A program made the translations under genes and the position numbers. 64,000 nt of DNA, from positions 27,888 to 91,887 of the forward strand of contig JAUPTC010000128.1 in the NCBI GenBank assembly GCA_030762895.1. The letters run 5' to 3'. The DNA comes from Sophora flavescens. Lineage: Eukaryota; Streptophyta; Magnoliopsida; Fabales; Fabaceae. Under the pieces are notes generated by a model. That model was not told the origin of the DNA. It saw only the letters and a program-made list of their open reading frames with translations, and ran no database searches. This document shows, piece by piece, positions 49,431-63,700 of the stretch; within the stretch, counting starts at the first letter, position 1; each line of letters begins with the position of its first letter.

Positions 49431-52400
49431 TTAGGTCATATAGGACCTAACTGGGCCAATTTGTACTTCTTTGGTCCTATTGGACCCCAAATGGACTTGT
49501 TTGATCCTAATAGAGCCCAAATGGACTTTTTAGGTCATATAGGACCTAACTGGGCCAATTTGTACTTCTTTGGTCCTATTGGAGCCCAAATGGACTTGTT
49601 TGATCCTAATAGAGCCCAAATGCACTTTTTAGGTCATATAGGACCTTACTGTGCCAATTTGTACTTCTTTGGTCCTATTGGAGCCCAAATGGACTTGTTT
49701 GATCCTAATAGAGCCCAACTGGACAATTAAGTTCAAAAAGCACAAAACTGGTCCAATTTGTACTTCTTTGGTCCTATTGGAGCCCAAATGGACTTGTTTG
49801 ATCCTAATAGAGCCCAAATGGACTTTTTAGGTCATATAGGACCTAACTGGGCCAATTTGTACTTCTTTGGTCCTATTGGAGCCCAAATGGACTTGTTTGA
49901 TCCTAATAGAGCCCAAATGGACTTTTTAGGTCATATAGGACCTAACTGGGCCAATTTGTACTTCTTGGTGCTAATGGAGCCCAAATGGACTTTTTTCCAA
50001 TAGCCAAATGGTTTGGTCAAATGGACTTGTTTGATCCTAATAGAGCCCAAATGGACTTTTTAGGTCATATTGGATCTAACTGGGTCAATTTGTACATCTT
50101 TGGTCCTAATGGAGCCCAAATGGACTTGTGTGATCCTAATAGAGCCCAACTGGACATTTTAGGTCATATAGGACCTAACTGGGCCAATTTGACCTTCTTT
50201 GGTCCTATTGGAGCCCAAATGGACTTGTTTGATCCTAATAGAGCCCAAATGGACTTTTTAGGTCATATAGGACATAACTTCGCCAATTTGTACTTCTTTG
50301 GTCTTAATGCAGCCCAAATGGACTTGTTTGACCCTAATAGAGCCCAAATGGACTTGTTTGATCCTAATAGAGTCCAAATGGACTTGTTATGTCATAAAGG
50401 ACCTAACTGTGCCAATTTGTACTTCTTGGGTCCTATTGGTGCCCAAATGGACTTGTTTGATCATAATAGAGCCCAAATGCACTTTTTAGGTCATATAGGA
50501 CCTTACTGGGCCATTTTGTACTTATTTGGTCCTATTAGAGCCCAAATGGACTTGTTTGATCCAAATAGAGCCCAAATGGACTTTTTAGGTCATATAGGAC
50601 CTAACTGGGCCAATTTGTACTACTTTGGTCCTAATGGAGCCCAAATGGACTTGTTTGATCCTAATAGAGCCCAAATGGACTTTTTAGGTCATATAGGACC
50701 TAATTGGGCCAATTTGTACTTCTTTGGTCCTAATGGAGCCCAAATGGACTTGTTTGACCTAATAGAGCCCAAATGGACTTTTGATCCTAATAGCAAATGG
50801 ACATGTTAGGTCATAAAGGACCTAACTATGCCAATTTGTACTTCTTTGGTCCTATTGGTGTCCAAATGGACTTGTTTGATACTAATAGAGCCCAAATGCA
50901 CTTTTAAGGTCATATAGGACCTAACTGGGCCAATTTGAACTTCTTTGGTCCTATTGGAGCCCAAATGGACTTGTTTGATCCTAATAGACCCAAATGGTAT
51001 ATTTTGGTAAATATGACCTTAATGGGCCAATTTGTACTTCTTTGGTCCTATTGGAGCCCAAATGGACTTGTTTGATCCTAATAGAGCCCAAATGGACTTT
51101 TTAGGTCATATAGGACCTAACTGGGCCAATTTGTACTTCTTTGGTCCTAATGGAGCCCAAATGGACTTGTTTGACCCAGATAGAGCGCAAATGGACTTTT
51201 TAGGTCGTATAGGACCTAATCGGGCCAATTTTTACTTCTTTGGTCCTATTGGAGCCCAAATGGACTTGTTTGATCCTAATAGAGCCCAAATGGACTTTTT
51301 AGGTCATATAGGACCCATCTGGGCCAATTTGTACGCTACTCTTGGTCCTAATGGAGCCCAAATGGACTTGTTTGATCCTAATAGAGCCCAAATGGACTTT
51401 TTAGGTCATATAGACCTTACTTGGCCAATTTGTACTTCTTTGGTCCTATTGGAGCCCAAATGGACTTGTTTGATCCTAATAGAGGGCAAATGGACATGGT
51501 CATAAAGGACCTAACTGTGCCAATTTGTACTTCTTTGGTCCTATGGTGCCCAAATGGACTTGTTTGATCCAAATAGAGCCCAAATGGACTTTTTAGGTCA
51601 TATAGGACCTAACGGGCCAATTTGTACTTCTTTGGTCCTATTGAAGCCCAAATGGACATGTTTGATCCTAAAAGAGCCCAACTGGACTTTTTAGGTCATA
51701 AAGGACCATTGGGCCAATTTGTACATCTTTGGTCCTATTGGAGCCCAAATGGACTTGTTTGATCCTAATAGAGCCCAAATGGACTTTTTTAGGTCATATA
51801 GGACCCAACTGGGCCAATTTGTACTTCTTGGGTCCTAATGGAGCCCAAATGGACTTGTTTGATCCTAATAGAGCACAAATGGACTTTTAGGTCAAATATA
51901 ACCTAACTGGGCCAATTTGTACTTCTTTGGTCCTATTGGAGCCCAAACGGACTTGTTTGATCCTAATAGAGCCCAAATGGACTTTTTAGGTCATATAGGA
52001 CCTAATGAGCCAATTTGTACTTCCTTGGTCCTAATGGAGCCCAAATGGACTTGTTTGATCCTATAGAGCCCAAATGGACTTTTTAGGTCATATAGGACCT
52101 AACTGGGCCAATTTTTACATCTTTGGTCCTAATGGAGCCCAAATGGACTTGTTAGATCCTAATAGAGCCAAAATGCACTTTTTGGGTCATATAGGACCTA
52201 ACTGGGCCACTTTGTACTTCTTTGGTCCTATTGGAGCCCAAATGGACTTGTTTGATCCTAATAGAGCCCAAATGGACTTTTTAGGTCATACAGGACCTAA
52301 CTGGGCCAATTTGTACTTTTTGGTCCTAATGGAGCCCAAATGGACTTGTTTGACCCTAATAGAGCCCAAATGGACTTGTTTGATCCTAATGGAGCCCAAA

Positions 52401-53975
52401 TGGACTTTTTAGGTCATATAGGACCTAACTGGGCCAATTTGTACTTCTATGGTCCTATTGGAGCCCAAATGGTCTTGTTTGACCCTAATAGAGCCTAAAT
52501 GGACTTTTTAGGTCGTATAGGACCTAACTGGGCCAATTTGCACTTCTTTGGTCCTATTGGAGCCCAAATGGACTTGTTTGATCCTAATGGAGCCCAAATG
52601 GACGTTTTAGGTCATATAGGACCTAACTGGGCCAATTGGTACTTATTTGGTCCTATTGGAGCCCAAATGGACTTATTCGATCCTAATAGAGCCCAAATGG
52701 ACTTTTTAAGTCATATAGGACCTAACTTGGTCAATTTGTACTTCTTTGGTCCTAATGGAGCCCAAATGGACTTGTTTGATCCTAATAGAGCCCAAATGGG
52801 CTTTTTGACCAATAGACCCAATGGAACTTTTTGGTCATAAAGGACCTAACTGGGCCAATTTGTACTTCATTCCTCCTATTGGAGCCCAAATGGACTTGTT
52901 TGATCCTAAAAGAGCCCAAATGGACTTTTTAGGTCATATAGGACCTAGTCGGGCCAATTTGTACATCTTTGGTCCTAATGGAGCCCAAATGGACTGTTTG
53001 ATCCAATAGAGCCCAAATGGACTTTTTAGGTCATATAGACCCAACTGGGCTAATTTGTACTTCTTCGGTCCTATTGGAGACCAAATGGACTTGTTTGATC
53101 CTAATAGAGCCCAAATGGACTTTTAGGTCATATAGGACCCAATCGTCAATTTGTACTCTTTGGTCCTATTGAGCCCAAATGGACTTGTTTGATCCTAATA
53201 GACCCAAATGGACTTTTTAGGTCATATAGACCCACTGGGCAATTGCTAGGCCAATTGTACTTCTTTGGTCCTATTAGAGCCCAAATGGACTTGTTTGAAT
53301 CTAATAGAGCCCAAATGCATTTTTTATGTCAAATAGGACCTAATGGGCCAATTTGTACTTCTTTGGTCCTATTGGAGCCCAAATGGACTTGTTTGATCCT
53401 AATAGAGCCCAAATGGACTTTTTAAGTCATATAGACCTAACTGGGCCAATTTGTACTTCTTTGGTCCTAATGGAGCCCAAATGGACTTGTTTGATCCTAA
53501 TAGAGCCAAAATGGACTTTTTAGGTCATATAGGACCTAACTGGGCCAATTTGTACTTCTTTGGTCCTAATGGAGCCCAAATGGACTTGTTTGATCCTAAT
53601 AGAGCCCAAATGGACTTGTTAGGTCATATAGGACCTAACTGGGCCAATTTGTACTTCTTTGGTCCTATTGGACCCCAAATGGACATGTTTGACCCTAATA
53701 GAGCCCAAACGGACTTTTGAGGTCATATAGGACCTAAATGAGCAAATTTGTACTTCTTTGGTCCTATTGGAGCCCAAATGGACTTGTTTGATCCTAATAG
53801 AGCCCAAATGGACTTTTTAGGTCATATAGGACCTAACTGGGCCAATTTGTACTTCTTTGGTCCTATTGGAGCCCAAATGGACTTGTTTGATCCAAATAGA
53901 GCCCAAATGGACTTTTTAGGTCATATAGGACCTAACTGGGCCAATTTGTACTTCTTTGGTCCTAATGGAGCCCAA

Positions 53976-54104
53976 ATGGACTTGTTTGACCCTAATAGAG
54001 CCCAAATGGACTTGTTTGATCCTAATAGAGCCCAAATGGACTTGTTAGGTCATAAAGGACCTAACTGTGCCAATTTGTACTTCTTTGGTCCTATTGGAGC
54101 CCAA
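53976..54104. repeat. Representative 129-bp variant monomer (30-bp sub-repeat duplicated)
   Basis: Here the first 30-bp sub-repeat occurs twice in a row (starts at 53976 and 54006) before the 39-bp sub-repeat at 54036, giving a 129-bp unit. The variant carries linked changes: the first copy has gaccctaatag where the second has gatcctaatag, and the following 39-bp block reads gacttgttaggtcataaagg and ctaactgtgcc. The same linked set recurs across the array (near 5540, 11840, 13003, 26610, 33230, 35620, 47400, 50330, 55040 and 56510). It therefore spread as a block and did not arise independently each time. Confidence 0.92.
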
Positions 54105-55556
54105 ATGGACTTGTTTGATCCTAATAGAGCCCAAATGAACTTTTTAGGTCGTATAGGACCTAACAGGGTAAATTTGTACTTCTTTGGTCCTATTGGAGCC
54201 CAAATGGACTTTTTTGATCCTAATAGAGCCCAACTGGACATTTTAGGTTATAGGACTAAGGCAATGTAACTTTGGTCATAGCCTAATGGGCAAATTTGTA
54301 CTTCTTTGGTCCTATTGGAGGCCAAATGGACTTGTTTGATCCTAATAGAGCCCAAATGGACTTTTTAGGTCATATAGGACCTAACTGGGCCAATTTGTAC
54401 TTCTTTGGTCCTATTGTAGCCCAAATGGACTTGTTTGATCCTAATAGAGCCCAAATGGACTTTTTAGGTCATATAGGACCTAACTGGGCCAATTTGTACT
54501 TCTTTGGTCCAATTGGAGCCGAAATGGACTTGTTTGATCCTAATAGAGCCCAAATGGACTTTTTAGGTCATATAGGACCTAATTGGGCCAATTTGTACTT
54601 CTTTGGTCCTAATGGAGCCCAAATGGACTTGTTTGATCCTAATAGAGCCCATATGGACTTTTTAGGTCATATAGGACCTAACTTGGGCAATTTGTACTTC
54701 TTTGGTCCTATTGGAACCCAAATGGACTTGAGTGATCCTAATAGAGCCCAAATGGACTTTTTAGGTCATATAGGACCTAACTGGGCCAATTTGTACATCT
54801 TTGGTCCTATTGGACCCCAAATGGACTTGTTTGATCCTAATAGAGCCAAAATACACTTTTTAGGTCATATAGGACCTAACTGGGCCAATTTGTACTTCTT
54901 TGGTCCTATTGGAGCCCAAATGGACTTGTTTGATCCAAATAGAGCCCAAATGGACTTTTTAGGTCATATAGGACCTAACTGTTTCAATTTGTACTTCTTT
55001 GGTCCTAATGGAGCCCAAATGGACTTGTTTGACCCTAATAGAGCCCAAATGGACTTGTTTGATCCTAATAGATCCCAAATGGACTTGTTAGGTCATAAAG
55101 GACCTAACTGTGCCAATTTGTACTTCTTTGGTCCTATTGGAGACCAAATGGACTTGTTTGATCCTAATAGAGCCCAAATGCACTTTTTAGGTCATATAGG
55201 ACCTAACTGGGCCAATTTGTACTTCTTTGGTCCTATTGGAGCCCAAATGGACTTGTTTGATCCTAATAGAGCCCAAATGGACTTTTTAGGTCATATAGGA
55301 CCTAACTGGGCCAATTTGTACTTCTTTGGTCCTAACGGAGCCCAAATGGAATTGTTTGACCCTAATAGAGCCCAAATGGACTTGTTTGATCCTAATACAG
55401 CCCAAATGGAATTGTTAGGTCATAAAGGACCTAATTGGGCCAATTTGTACTTCTTTGGTCCTATTGGAGCCCAAATGGACTTGTTTGATCCTAATAGAGC
55501 CCAAATGGATTTTTGAGGTCATATAGGACCTAATTGGGCCAATTTGTACTTCTTTG

Positions 55557-57058
55557 GTCCTATTGGAGACCAAATGGACTTGTTTGATCCTAATAGAGCC
55601 CAAATGGACTTGTTTGATCCTAATAGAGCCCAAATGGACTTGTTAGGTCATAAAGGACCTAACTGTGCCAATTTGTACTTCTTTGGTCCTATTGGAGCCC
55701 AAATGGACTTGTTTGATCCTAATAGAGCCCAAATGGACTTTTTAGGTCATATAGGACCTAACTGGGCCAATTTGTACATCTTTGGTCCTAATGGAGCCCA
55801 AATGGACTTGTTTGATCCTAATAGAGCCCAAATGGACTTTTTAGGTCATATAGGACCTAACTGGGCCAATTTGTACTTCTTTGGTCCTATTGGAGCCCAA
55901 ATGGACTTGTTTGATCCAAATAGAGCCCAACTGGACATTTTAGGTCATATAGGACCTAACTGGGCCAATTTGTACTTCTTTGGTCCTATTGGAGCCCAAA
56001 TGGACTTGTTTGATCCTAATAGAGCCCAAATGCACTTTTTATGTCATATAGGACCTAACTGGGCCAATTTGTACTTCTTTGGTCCTATTGGAGCCCAAAT
56101 GGACTTGTTTGATCCTAATAGAGCCCAAATGAACTTTTTAGGTCATATAGGACCTATCTGGTCCAATTTGTACTTCTTTGGTCCTATTGGACACCAAATG
56201 GACTTGTTTGATGCTAATAGAACCCAAATGGACTATTTAGGTCATATCGGACCTAACTGGTCCAATTTGTACTTCTTTGGTCCTATTGGAGCCCAAATAG
56301 ACTTGTTTGATCCTAATAGAGCCAAAATGCACTTTTTAGGTCATATAGGACCTAACTGGGCCAATTTGTACTTCTTTGGTCCTATTGGAGCCCAAATGGA
56401 CTTGTTTGATCCAAAAAGAGCCCAAATGGACTTTTTTAGGTCATATAAGACCTAACTGGGCCAATTTGTACTTCTTTGGTCCTAATGGAGCCCAAATGGA
56501 CTTTTTTGACCCTAATAGAGCCCAAATGGACTTGTTTGATCCTAATAGAGCCCAAATGGACTTGTTAGGTCATAAAGGACCTAACTGTGCCAATTTGTAT
56601 TTCTTTGGTCCTATTGGAGCCCAAATGGACTTGTTTGATCCTAATAGAGCCCAAATGCACTTTTTAGGTTGTATAGGACCTAACTAGGCCAATTTGTACT
56701 TCTTTGGTCCTATTGGAGCCCAAATGGACTTGTTTGATCCTAATAGAGCCCAAATGGTCTTTTTAGGTCATATAGGACCTAACTGGGCCAATTTGTACTT
56801 CTTTGGTCCTATTGGAGCCCAAATGGACTTGTTTGATCCAAATAGAGCCCAACTGGACATTTTAGGTCATATAGGACCTAACTGGGCCAATTTGTACTTC
56901 TTTGGTCCTATTGGAGCCCAAATGGACTTGTTTGATCCTAATAGAGCCCAAATGCACTTTTTATGTCATATAGGACCTAACTGGGCCAATTTGTACTTCT
57001 TTGGTCCTATTGGAGTCCAACCGGACTTGTTTGCTCCTAATAGCGCCCAAATGGACTT
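55557..57058. repeat. Segmental duplication, second copy (about 7.63-kb spacing)
   Basis: This partner of 47930-49430 has matching sites at tggacaccaaatgg (56188), ggttgtataggacc (56668) and aaatggtcttttt (56752). After 57000 the copies differ (gagtccaaccgg, gctcctaatagcgcc). Confidence 0.82.
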
Positions 57059-57750
57059 TTTGTGTCATATCGTACCTATCTGGTCCAATTTGTATTTCTT
57101 GGGTTCTATTGTAGCCCAAATGGACTTGTTTGATGCTAATAGAACCCAAATGGACTATTTAGGTCATATCGGACCTAACTGGTCCAATTTGTAATCTTTG
57201 GTCCTATTGGAGCCCAAATAGACTTGTTTGATCCTAATAGAGCCAAAATACACTTTTTAGGTCATATAGGACCTAACTGGGCCAATTTGTACTTCTTTGG
57301 TCCTATTGGAGCCCAAATGGACTTGTTTGATCCAAAAAGAGCCCAAATGGACTTTTTAGGTCATATAAGACCTAACTGGTCCAATTTGTACTTCTTTGGT
57401 CCTAATGGAGCCCAAATGGACTTTTTTGACCCTAATAGAGCCCAAATGGACTTGTTTGATCCTAATAGAGCCCAAATGGACTTGTTTGATCCAAAAAGAG
57501 CCCAAATGGACTTTTTAGGTCATATAAGACCTAACTGGGCCAATTTGTACTTCTTGGGTCCTAATGGAGCCCAAATGGACTTGTTTGATCCTAATAGAGC
57601 ACAAATGGACTTTTTAGGTCAAATATGACCTAACTGGGCCAATTTGTACTTCTTTGAACCTATTGGAGCCCAAACGGACTTGTTTGATCCTAATAGAGCC
57701 CAAATGGACTTTTTAGGTCATATACGACCTAACTGGGCCAATTTGTACTT

Positions 57751-60700
57751 CTTGATAGAGCCCAAATGGACATTTTAGGTCATATAGGACCCATGGGCCA
57801 ATTTGTACCTTGGCCAGGAGGCCAAATGGACTTGTTTGATCCTAATAAAGAAAAAATGGACTTTTAGGTCATATAGGACCTAACTGGGCCAATTTGTAAT
57901 TCTTTGGTCCTATGGGAGCCCAAATGGACTTGTTTGATCCTAATAGAGCCCAAATGATTTTTAGGTCTGTAGGAGCTAACTGGGCCTATTTGTACTTCTT
58001 TGTTCCTATTGGAGAAATGGACTTGTTTGATCATAATAGAGCCCAAATGAACTTTTAGGTCATATAGGACCTACTGGGAATTTGTACTTCTTTGGTCCTA
58101 TTGGACCAGAAATGGACTTGTTGGATCCTATCACAGCCCAAATGGACTTTTTTAGGTCAGGCCTAACTAGTCCAATTTGCTTCTATGGTCCTATTGGGCC
58201 CAATGGACTTATTTGATCTCCTAATGAAACCCAAAATGCACTTTTCGTCATATAGGACCTAAGCTGGGCCAATTTGGCCACTTCTTTGATCTATTGGAGC
58301 CCAAATGGACTTGTTTTGATCCTAATAGAGCCCGTATGGACTTTTAGGTGATATAAGACCTGGCCAGGTCCCGATTTGTACTTCTTTGGTCCTAATGGAA
58401 CCCGAATGGACTTGTTTGATCCTAATAGAGCCAAATGCCTTTTTAGGTCATATAGGACCTAAGCTGGGCCAATTGTATATTTGGTCCTATTGGAGCTGAA
58501 ATGGACTTGTTTGATCCTAATAGAGGCCAAATGGACTTTTTGGGCCATATAGGACCCTATCTGGGCCAATTTGTACTTCTTTGGTCTATTGGAGCCCAAA
58601 TGGACTTGTTTGATCCTATTAATTGCCCAAATGGACTTCTTGGTCATATAGGACCTCATTTAACATTGGTGCTTACTTCTTTGGTCCTATTGGAGCGAAT
58701 GGACTTGTTTGATCGTAATAGTGCCATTTGGACATTTTAGGTCATAGGGGACCCAGCTGAGCCAATTTGTACTTCTTTAGTCCGAATGGAGCCCAAAATG
58801 GACTTATTCCCAGTCCTAATAGAGCCCAAATGGACTTTTAGGTCATATAAGATCTTGGGCCAATTTGTACTTAACTTTTGGTGCAGTATTGGGCCCAGAT
58901 GGACTTGTTTGATCTAATGACTGATGGACCTTTTGGATATCTGGACCTAATTGGGCCAATTTGTGCTTAACTTTGGTCCTGTTGGGCCCAGTGGACTTGT
59001 TGGCTAATAGAGCCGAATGGATTTGTTTGATCCATATAGAGCCCAAATGGACTTGTTAGGTCTATAGTTCAATTGGGCCAATTGTACTTCTTTAGTCCTA
59101 ATGGAGTTGAGAATGGACTTGTTTGACCTAATAGAGCCCAAATGGATTTGTTTGATCTCTTTGGTAAATGGACTTGTTGAGTCTGCAAAGGACCTATTTA
59201 TTTGTTTTGTACTTGTTTGCTTTATTGGTGCCAAATGGACTTGTTTGATCCTAATAGGCGCAAATGGCCTTTTAGGTCATGTAGGATATCATTGTTTAAT
59301 TTGTACATCTTTGTTCCTAATGGAGCCAAATGGACTTGTTTGATCCTAGTAGAGGCGAATAGACTTTTAAGTCATAGGACCTAACTGGGCCAATTGTACT
59401 TCTTTGGTCCTTTTGGGCGAATGAACTTGTTTGAGTACAATAGAGCCCCAGATGGACTTTTTGGGTCATATAGGACCTGCTTGTTGAATTTGTATCTTTG
59501 GTCTATTGGAGCCCAAATGGATTGTTTGATCCTAATAGAGCCCGATACACTTTTTAGGTTGACATGGGGACCTAGCCCGGGCCCAATTTACATGCTTCTT
59601 TAGTCCTACTGGAACCCAAATGGACTTGTTTGATCCTAATAGAAGGCCCAAATGAATTTTGGTCATATAGGACCTAAGCCAGTCAATTGCTATTTTCTTT
59701 GGTCTCACCCGAGCCCAAATGGACTTGTTTGATCCTAACAGTAGGAACTGGACATTTGGGTCATATAGGACCTAACTTGGGTCAGACCCACATCTTTGGT
59801 CTATTGGTGCCAAATGGACTTGTTTGCAGTCCTAATAGAGCCCGAATGGGCTTTTGGGTCCTTGGTTCCTATTTGGGCCAATTGTACTTCTTGGAGCTAA
59901 TGGAGCCCAAATGGACTTATTTGATCACAATTGAAATATAATGGACTTTTTGGAGTCAAATGCCACAACACAACTGGGCAATTTGGCCTTCTTTTGAACC
60001 TGTACGGGCCTGAACGGACTTGTTTGATCCTAATAGAGCCCAAATGGACTTTTAGATCATATATAGGACCTAAGCACAGGCAAATTTGTACTTCTTGATG
60101 ACCCGAATGGACATTTGGAGTCATATAGGACCTAAGGGGGCCAATTGCATATCTTGCACCTATTGGAGGCCAAATGAACATTAGTCTAATAGAGAAAAAT
60201 GGACTTTTGGGTCATATGGGACCCTGGCGGGGCCAATTTGTATCTTTGGTCTATTGGAGCCCAAATGGACTTGTTTCCCAGTCCACAATAGAGGCCCAGT
60301 GCATTTTTAGGTCATGTAGGAGCTTTTTCAGCGAAGTAGTTGTCTTCACATTTCCTATTGGAGCCCAAGAATGGACTTGTTTAATCATAGAGCCCCGATG
60401 AACTTTTAGATTTATAGGACCTATGCTGATGAATTTGTACTTCTTTGGGTCTATTAGTGCAAATGGACATTTGATCCTAATAGAGAGCCCAGAATGAACT
60501 TTTGCCCCAGGTCATATAGGCCTCAAGCGAAGTCAAATTTGTACTTCTTTGGTCTGTTGGAGCCCAGATGGACATTTTTGATCTAATAGGCCAAATACTT
60601 TGGTCATATAGGACCTAAGCATGGGCCAATTGCCTTTCTCTTTGGTCTATTGGAGCCCAAATGGACTTGTTTGATCTAATGAGCCCAAATGGACTTTTTT

Positions 60701-63700
60701 AGGTATTCTCCGGCCCTAGCCTTTGGTCCAGTTTGTACTTCTTTGTCCTAATGGAGCCCAAAATGGACTTGTTTGTCCTAATATAGCCCCAATGGACTTG
60801 TTTGATCCTAATAGAGGCCAAATGCACTTTTTAGGTCATATGAGACCTAACTGGGCCAATTTGTACTTCTTTGGTTCTACTTAGATTGTTAAATGGACTT
60901 GTTTAGTCCTAATAGAGGCCCGAATGGACTTTTTTCGCCTTATAGGACCTATTTGGAGCAATTTGTACTTCTTTGATCCTGTGGAACTGAATGGACTTGT
61001 TTGATCCTAATAGTGCCCAAATGGACACCATGAATATATAGAGGACCTGATTAATTTGTACTTCTTTGGTCCTATTGGGCCAGAAATGGACTTGTTTTGA
61101 TCCTAATGAGCCCAAATGGACTTTTTAGGTCATATAGGGATCTTATGGGACAATTTGTACTTCTTTGGTCCTATTGGAGCCCAAATGGACATTTGATCCT
61201 AATAGAGGCCAAATGGTTTTTAGGTCATTTAGTAGGACTAATTAGGCCAATTTATGCTTCTTTGGTCCTAATGGGCCCAAATGGACTTGTTTGATCCTAA
61301 TAGAGCCCAAATGGATTTGTTTGATCCTAATAGAGCCCCATTGGACTTGTTGGGTGCAGAGGACCTAACTGTGCCAATTTAATACTTGTTTGGCTATTGG
61401 AGCCCAAATGGCTGATCCTAATAGTGTGAAATGGCCTTTGGGACATATACTGGGACCTCAGCTGAGCCAATTTGCTTCATCTTTGGCTCAATCGACTTAA
61501 ATGGACTTGTTTAGTCTATTAAGCCCAAATGAACTTTTAGGTCATATAGGACCTAATTGGGCCGTTGCACTTCTTTGGTCTATTGGAGCCCCAGTGGACT
61601 TGTTTTATTTGGTGAGCCCGAATGGACATTTGATCCTAATGAGGCCCAAATGGACTTGTTAGGTCATAAAGGACCTAACTGTGCCAGGTTGTACTTCACG
61701 GTCTATAGGATCCCAGTGGACTTGTTTGATCCCCATCAGAGCCCAAATGGACTTTTAAGTCATATACTGAGACCTAAGCTTGGACGATTTGTACATCTTT
61801 GGTACTAATGGGCCCCGAATGGACTTGTTTGATCCTAATAGAGCCCAAATGGACTTTTTAAGTCATATAGGACCTAACTGGGCCAATTTGTACTTTGGTC
61901 CTATTTCAGACCAAATGGACTAACACAGTCTAATGAGGCTTATTTGGACATTTTGGGTCATATGGGACCCTACGCCCAGGGGCCAATTTATTGCTTCTTT
62001 GGTACTATTGGAGCCCAAATGGACTTGTTTAGTCTAATTAGACCCAATGGACTTTTAGGTGTCCCCAAGGACCTCATGGGCCAATTTGTATTTCTTTGGT
62101 CCTATTGCAGGAGCCCGAATGGACTTGTTTGATCCCTAATAGAGCCCGTATGGACTTGTTAGGTGTTATAGGACTAGCGGGCCAATTTGTACTTCTTTGG
62201 TCTATTGGGCTTGAATGGACTTGTTTGATCCTAATAGAGCCCGATCCACTTTTTGGGTCATATTGGACCTAAGCCCGGGCCAATTGTACTTCTTTGGTCT
62301 ATTGGGCCCGAATGGACTTGTTTTGATCCGAATAGAGCCCGAATGGACTTTTCAGTCATATTAGGTTTCCTTTGGGTAATTTGTACTACTTTGGTCCTAA
62401 TGGAGCCCAAATGGACTTGTTTAAGTCTCTAATAGGCCAAATGCCCTTTTAGGTCATTGGACACAAAACACAGCCAATTATGCTGGTCCTATTGGGCCAA
62501 ATGAACATTTGATCCTAATAGTTGGAATGGACCTTGGGTCATATGAGACTATTTAGGCCAATTGTACTTCTTTGGTCTATTGGGTAAGGAAGCTGGACTT
62601 GTTTGATCCTATTAGAGCTAAATGGACTTTTGAATGTATAGGATCTAAGCTGGGACAATTTGCATACTTCTTGAACCTGTGGAGCCCAAATGGGTAACAG
62701 TCTAATAGGGCCCAAATGAACTTTTGGAGTCTCATTTGGGACCTAGTGGGCCAATTTATCACTTCAACTTTGGTCTAATGGAGCCCAAAATGGACATTTG
62801 ATCTGTGAAACCCAAATGGATTTGTTTGATCCTAATAGAGCCCAAATGGACTTATTAGGTCATAAGAGACCTACTTTCTTAATTTGCTTGTTTGGCCTAA
62901 TGAACCCCAAATGGTTTGTTTGATCCTATCATTTTCCAAATGGCCTTTTTAGGCATATAGGACCTAAGCGGCCAATTGCTGCACATCTTTGGCATTCCTA
63001 ATGAGGCCCAAGAATGAACTTGTTTGATCCTAATAGAAGGCCCAATGAACTTTTTAGGTCATATAGGACCTAATTGGGCAATTTGCACTTCTTTGGTCCT
63101 AATGGAGCCCAAATGGACTTGTTTGACTCCAATTGTGAGCTGAATGGACTTGTTTGATTCTCATGAGGCCCAAATGGACTTACTAGATGTAAGAGTTTCT
63201 TTCTTTTGGTTGTACTTCTTTGGTCCTATAGGATTCCCAAATGGACTTGTTTGATCCTAATAGTGCCAAATGGACTTTTGGGTCATATAGGACCTATTTG
63301 AGCTGTTTGTACATCTTTGGTCTAATGGAGCCAAATGGACTTGTTTGATCTAATAGAGCCCAAAGAATGGACTTTTTAAGTCATATAGGACCCCTATTGG
63401 AGCCCAATTTGTACTTCTTTGGTCTATTGGAGCCGTGGACTTCTTTGATCCTAATAGAGCCCAGCTGGAACTGTTTAGGTCATATGGGACCTAAGCCAGG
63501 CCAAATTGTATAACACAGTATATTAAGGGCAAATGGACTTGTTTGATCCCTATTAGGCCCAAACTGGACCTTTTAAGTCATCTGAGGACTAGCTGACTAA
63601 TTTGTATTTCTTTAGTCCCTATTTAGACCCCGAATGGTTTTGCAGTCCTAATAAAGCCCATATGGACATTGGGTCATATAGGACCTATTTGGGCCAATTC

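Larger units (their letters stand above)
35281..57750. repeat. Satellite array, right domain (LDI-type background)
   Basis: These are 99-bp and 129-bp monomers of the same family but with other diagnostic variants: cccaactggacatttt (QLDIL) replaces caactggaaatttt, and caaatgcacttttt (AQMHF) and tttatgtcat (FLCH) are common. The 3-kb HOR markers are absent, apart from one gatattttagttcatatatg at 39331-39340. Monomers are less alike locally than in 13-35 kb. Small scars sit near 36900-37010, 39175-39195, 42505-42525, 44065-44080, 46190-46230, 46620-46650, 49725-49755, 49990-50020 and 54240-54290. No non-satellite gene is seen. Confidence 0.92.

Noticed and set aside
53976..54104. Interstitial telomere repeats (ccctaa words in gaccctaatag)
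   Set aside because: The word occurs once per variant monomer and never in tandem.
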